Assembly (NCBI GenBank): GCA_014379485.1 | Contig: JACMLS010000971.1 | Location: 1-6,050 of the forward strand | DNA length: 6,050 nucleotides | From: Bacteroidia bacterium | GTDB lineage: Bacteria; Bacteroidota; Bacteroidia; B-17B0; Aurantibacillaceae | Direction of reading: 5' to 3' | Shown here: one piece after another, positions 4,916 to 6,050 of the stretch | Layout of the letters: every line of letters starts with the position of its first letter | Numbering within the stretch: position 1 is the stretch's first letter | The notes under the pieces: generated by a model | The model's input: the letters and a program-made list of their open reading frames with translations, nothing else | The model's database searches: none | Told to the model about the DNA's origin: nothing | Position numbers and translations under genes: made by a program

Positions 4916-6050
4916 ATGAAAACTCAATCTTCACCCGACCAAGTCCTCTCCCTCCCAGGCTTCGGTGCAGTCACCAACACTCAATTTGCAGGCTACGCCT
5001 CAATCGCACCGCCAAAAAAACCTACCGCAAGTACAGAAGAACTTTTTTATTGGTTTGTGGGTACTGATGATTATGCTAAAAAACCAACAGTGCTTTGGAC
5101 CAATGGCGGGCCGGGCTCAAGTAGTTTTTGGGGATTTTTTTTAGAGAATGGTCCTTACGAAGTTCAGTCGGCAGTTGGAGATTATCCGGTAGTTACACCA
5201 CGGCCAACAGCCTGGAACAACAAAGCAAACTACATGATCTTTGAACATCCGCTGAGTGTTACATTGTCTTTTCAGAATGTAGATGCTGATGTGCCTAAAA
5301 CACCGCAGCAGGGCATTGAGCAATTGTATAATGCTTTGCTCAATTTTGTGGCGCTGCATCCTGAAATTGCAAAAAACCCGATTATACTTGCAGGCGAATC
5401 TTATGCCGGAACTTATTTGCCTTTATTGGCCAAAGCAATTTTAGATGGCAATGCAAAAGGAAATACAAAATTAGATCTGCGCTCAACTGTTTTGCTGGAT
5501 GCATGGGTAGATCCGTTTGTTCAAATGGCAAAAGATACTGAATACGCTTTTACACACGGCTTAATTTCTGCAGCGCAAAAAAAACAATTAGATAAAAAAT
5601 ATACCGGCAAAAATTTAGCCAATGTAAATTCTGAAATTGCAAACATCTGCGGTTGCTACATGGCCAACACAGCAGAAATTGGTGATCCGCCATTCGATCC
5701 GGTTTTACTTTACCTGAATCGTGATGATGTGCGCGAAGCCATACACGCAAAAAAAGGAATTCAATTAACAGACACCTGGTCTAAAATTGTGTCTGATAAT
5801 TACACGCCTTACGTAAACGATTCGTTTGCGCACATTGTTCAGCAATTGCTCAGTAAAAACCACAAAATACAAGTCATCTCAGGCCTCAACGATGCAAAAG
5901 ACTGCAACTTTTTAGGCACCGGCGCATGGCTCGATAAAATGAAAGGCAAAGCTGCACAAGCATTTCAAAAAGCAACACCCACACAATGGAAAGATGCAGC
6001 CAACACCGTAATAGGTTTTAATCAGGACGGCGGCACATTGAGCTGGCTGA
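4916..6050 (+). CDS. Serine carboxypeptidase, peptidase family S10 (3' end outside the window)
   Basis: The frame is open from the ATG for 378 codons to the window edge. S10 enzymes remove C-terminal residues from peptides, usually in acidic or extracytoplasmic compartments. Visible motifs in order are LFYWF, the oxyanion-hole motif NGGPGSSS (63-70), TAWNNKANYMIFEHP (98-112), GESYAGTYLP with nucleophile S162 and the preceding acidic E161, YLNRDDVREAIH (266-277), and SGLNDAKDCNFLG (322-334), where D326 is the likely catalytic Asp next to the conserved Cys-Asn. The catalytic His block should follow immediately but is cut off; GFNQDGGTLSWL is the expected lead-in. The segment EHPLSVTLSF replaces the usual DQPvGtGfSy and is divergent. 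No signal peptide is present: the start MKTQSSPDQVLSLPGFG goes straight into the mature-type sequence, which is unusual. The start has an A-rich leader without a Shine-Dalgarno and is preceded by leader repeat copy 2. Confidence 0.93.
   Translation, partial: MKTQSSPDQVLSLPGFGAVTNTQFAGYASIAPPKKPTASTEELFYWFVGTDDYAKKPTVLWTNGGPGSSSFWGFFLENGPYEVQSAVGDYPVVTPRPTAWNNKANYMIFEHPLSVTLSFQNVDADVPKTPQQGIEQLYNALLNFVALHPEIAKNPIILAGESYAGTYLPLLAKAILDGNAKGNTKLDLRSTVLLDAWVDPFVQMAKDTEYAFTHGLISAAQKKQLDKKYTGKNLANVNSEIANICGCYMANTAEIGDPPFDPVLLYLNRDDVREAIHAKKGIQLTDTWSKIVSDNYTPYVNDSFAHIVQQLLSKNHKIQVISGLNDAKDCNFLGTGAWLDKMKGKAAQAFQKATPTQWKDAANTVIGFNQDGGTLSWL

Overview
The window looks like an accessory region of a Bacteroidota chromosome, probably Chitinophagales- or Sphingobacteriales-like. 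The base composition is AT-rich. No start codon has a recognisable Shine-Dalgarno sequence, and several leaders are A-rich. The protein families fit the group: an IPT/TIG plus GH64-like protein, a DUF4157 effector and short lipoproteins. No rRNA, tRNA, transposase, integrase or CRISPR array was seen.

Layout: (1) bases 1-187 are a leader repeat that ends in a terminator-like hairpin. (2) Bases 240-1853 on + encode a glucanase-like protein with an IPT/TIG domain and no signal peptide. (3) On the minus strand, reading 4565 to 1970, are three tightly packed genes: a DUF4157 protein with a C-terminal papain-like cysteine-peptidase-type domain, then two paralogous lipoproteins. (4) Bases 4626-4812 are a second, almost identical copy of the leader repeat in the same orientation. 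(5) From 4916 to the window edge on + is a family S10 serine carboxypeptidase, also without a signal peptide and cut off before its catalytic His.

Reading: the minus-strand operon looks like an effector and immunity module. DUF4157 is a known marker of cargo for extracellular contractile injection systems and of related polymorphic toxins. The last gene's start codon lies inside or next to its upstream neighbour, and both downstream products are predicted periplasm-facing lipoproteins, as expected for immunity proteins. The two flanking + strand genes encode hydrolases of normally secreted families and share the same roughly 187-bp leader. They may therefore be one co-regulated set. The leader carries a short perfect hairpin and, just before each gene, a long hairpin followed by a T-run on the coding strand. 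This suggests attenuation control or a repeat-encoded small RNA. That system-level reading is inference; the repeats, hairpins, gene order and motifs are directly visible.
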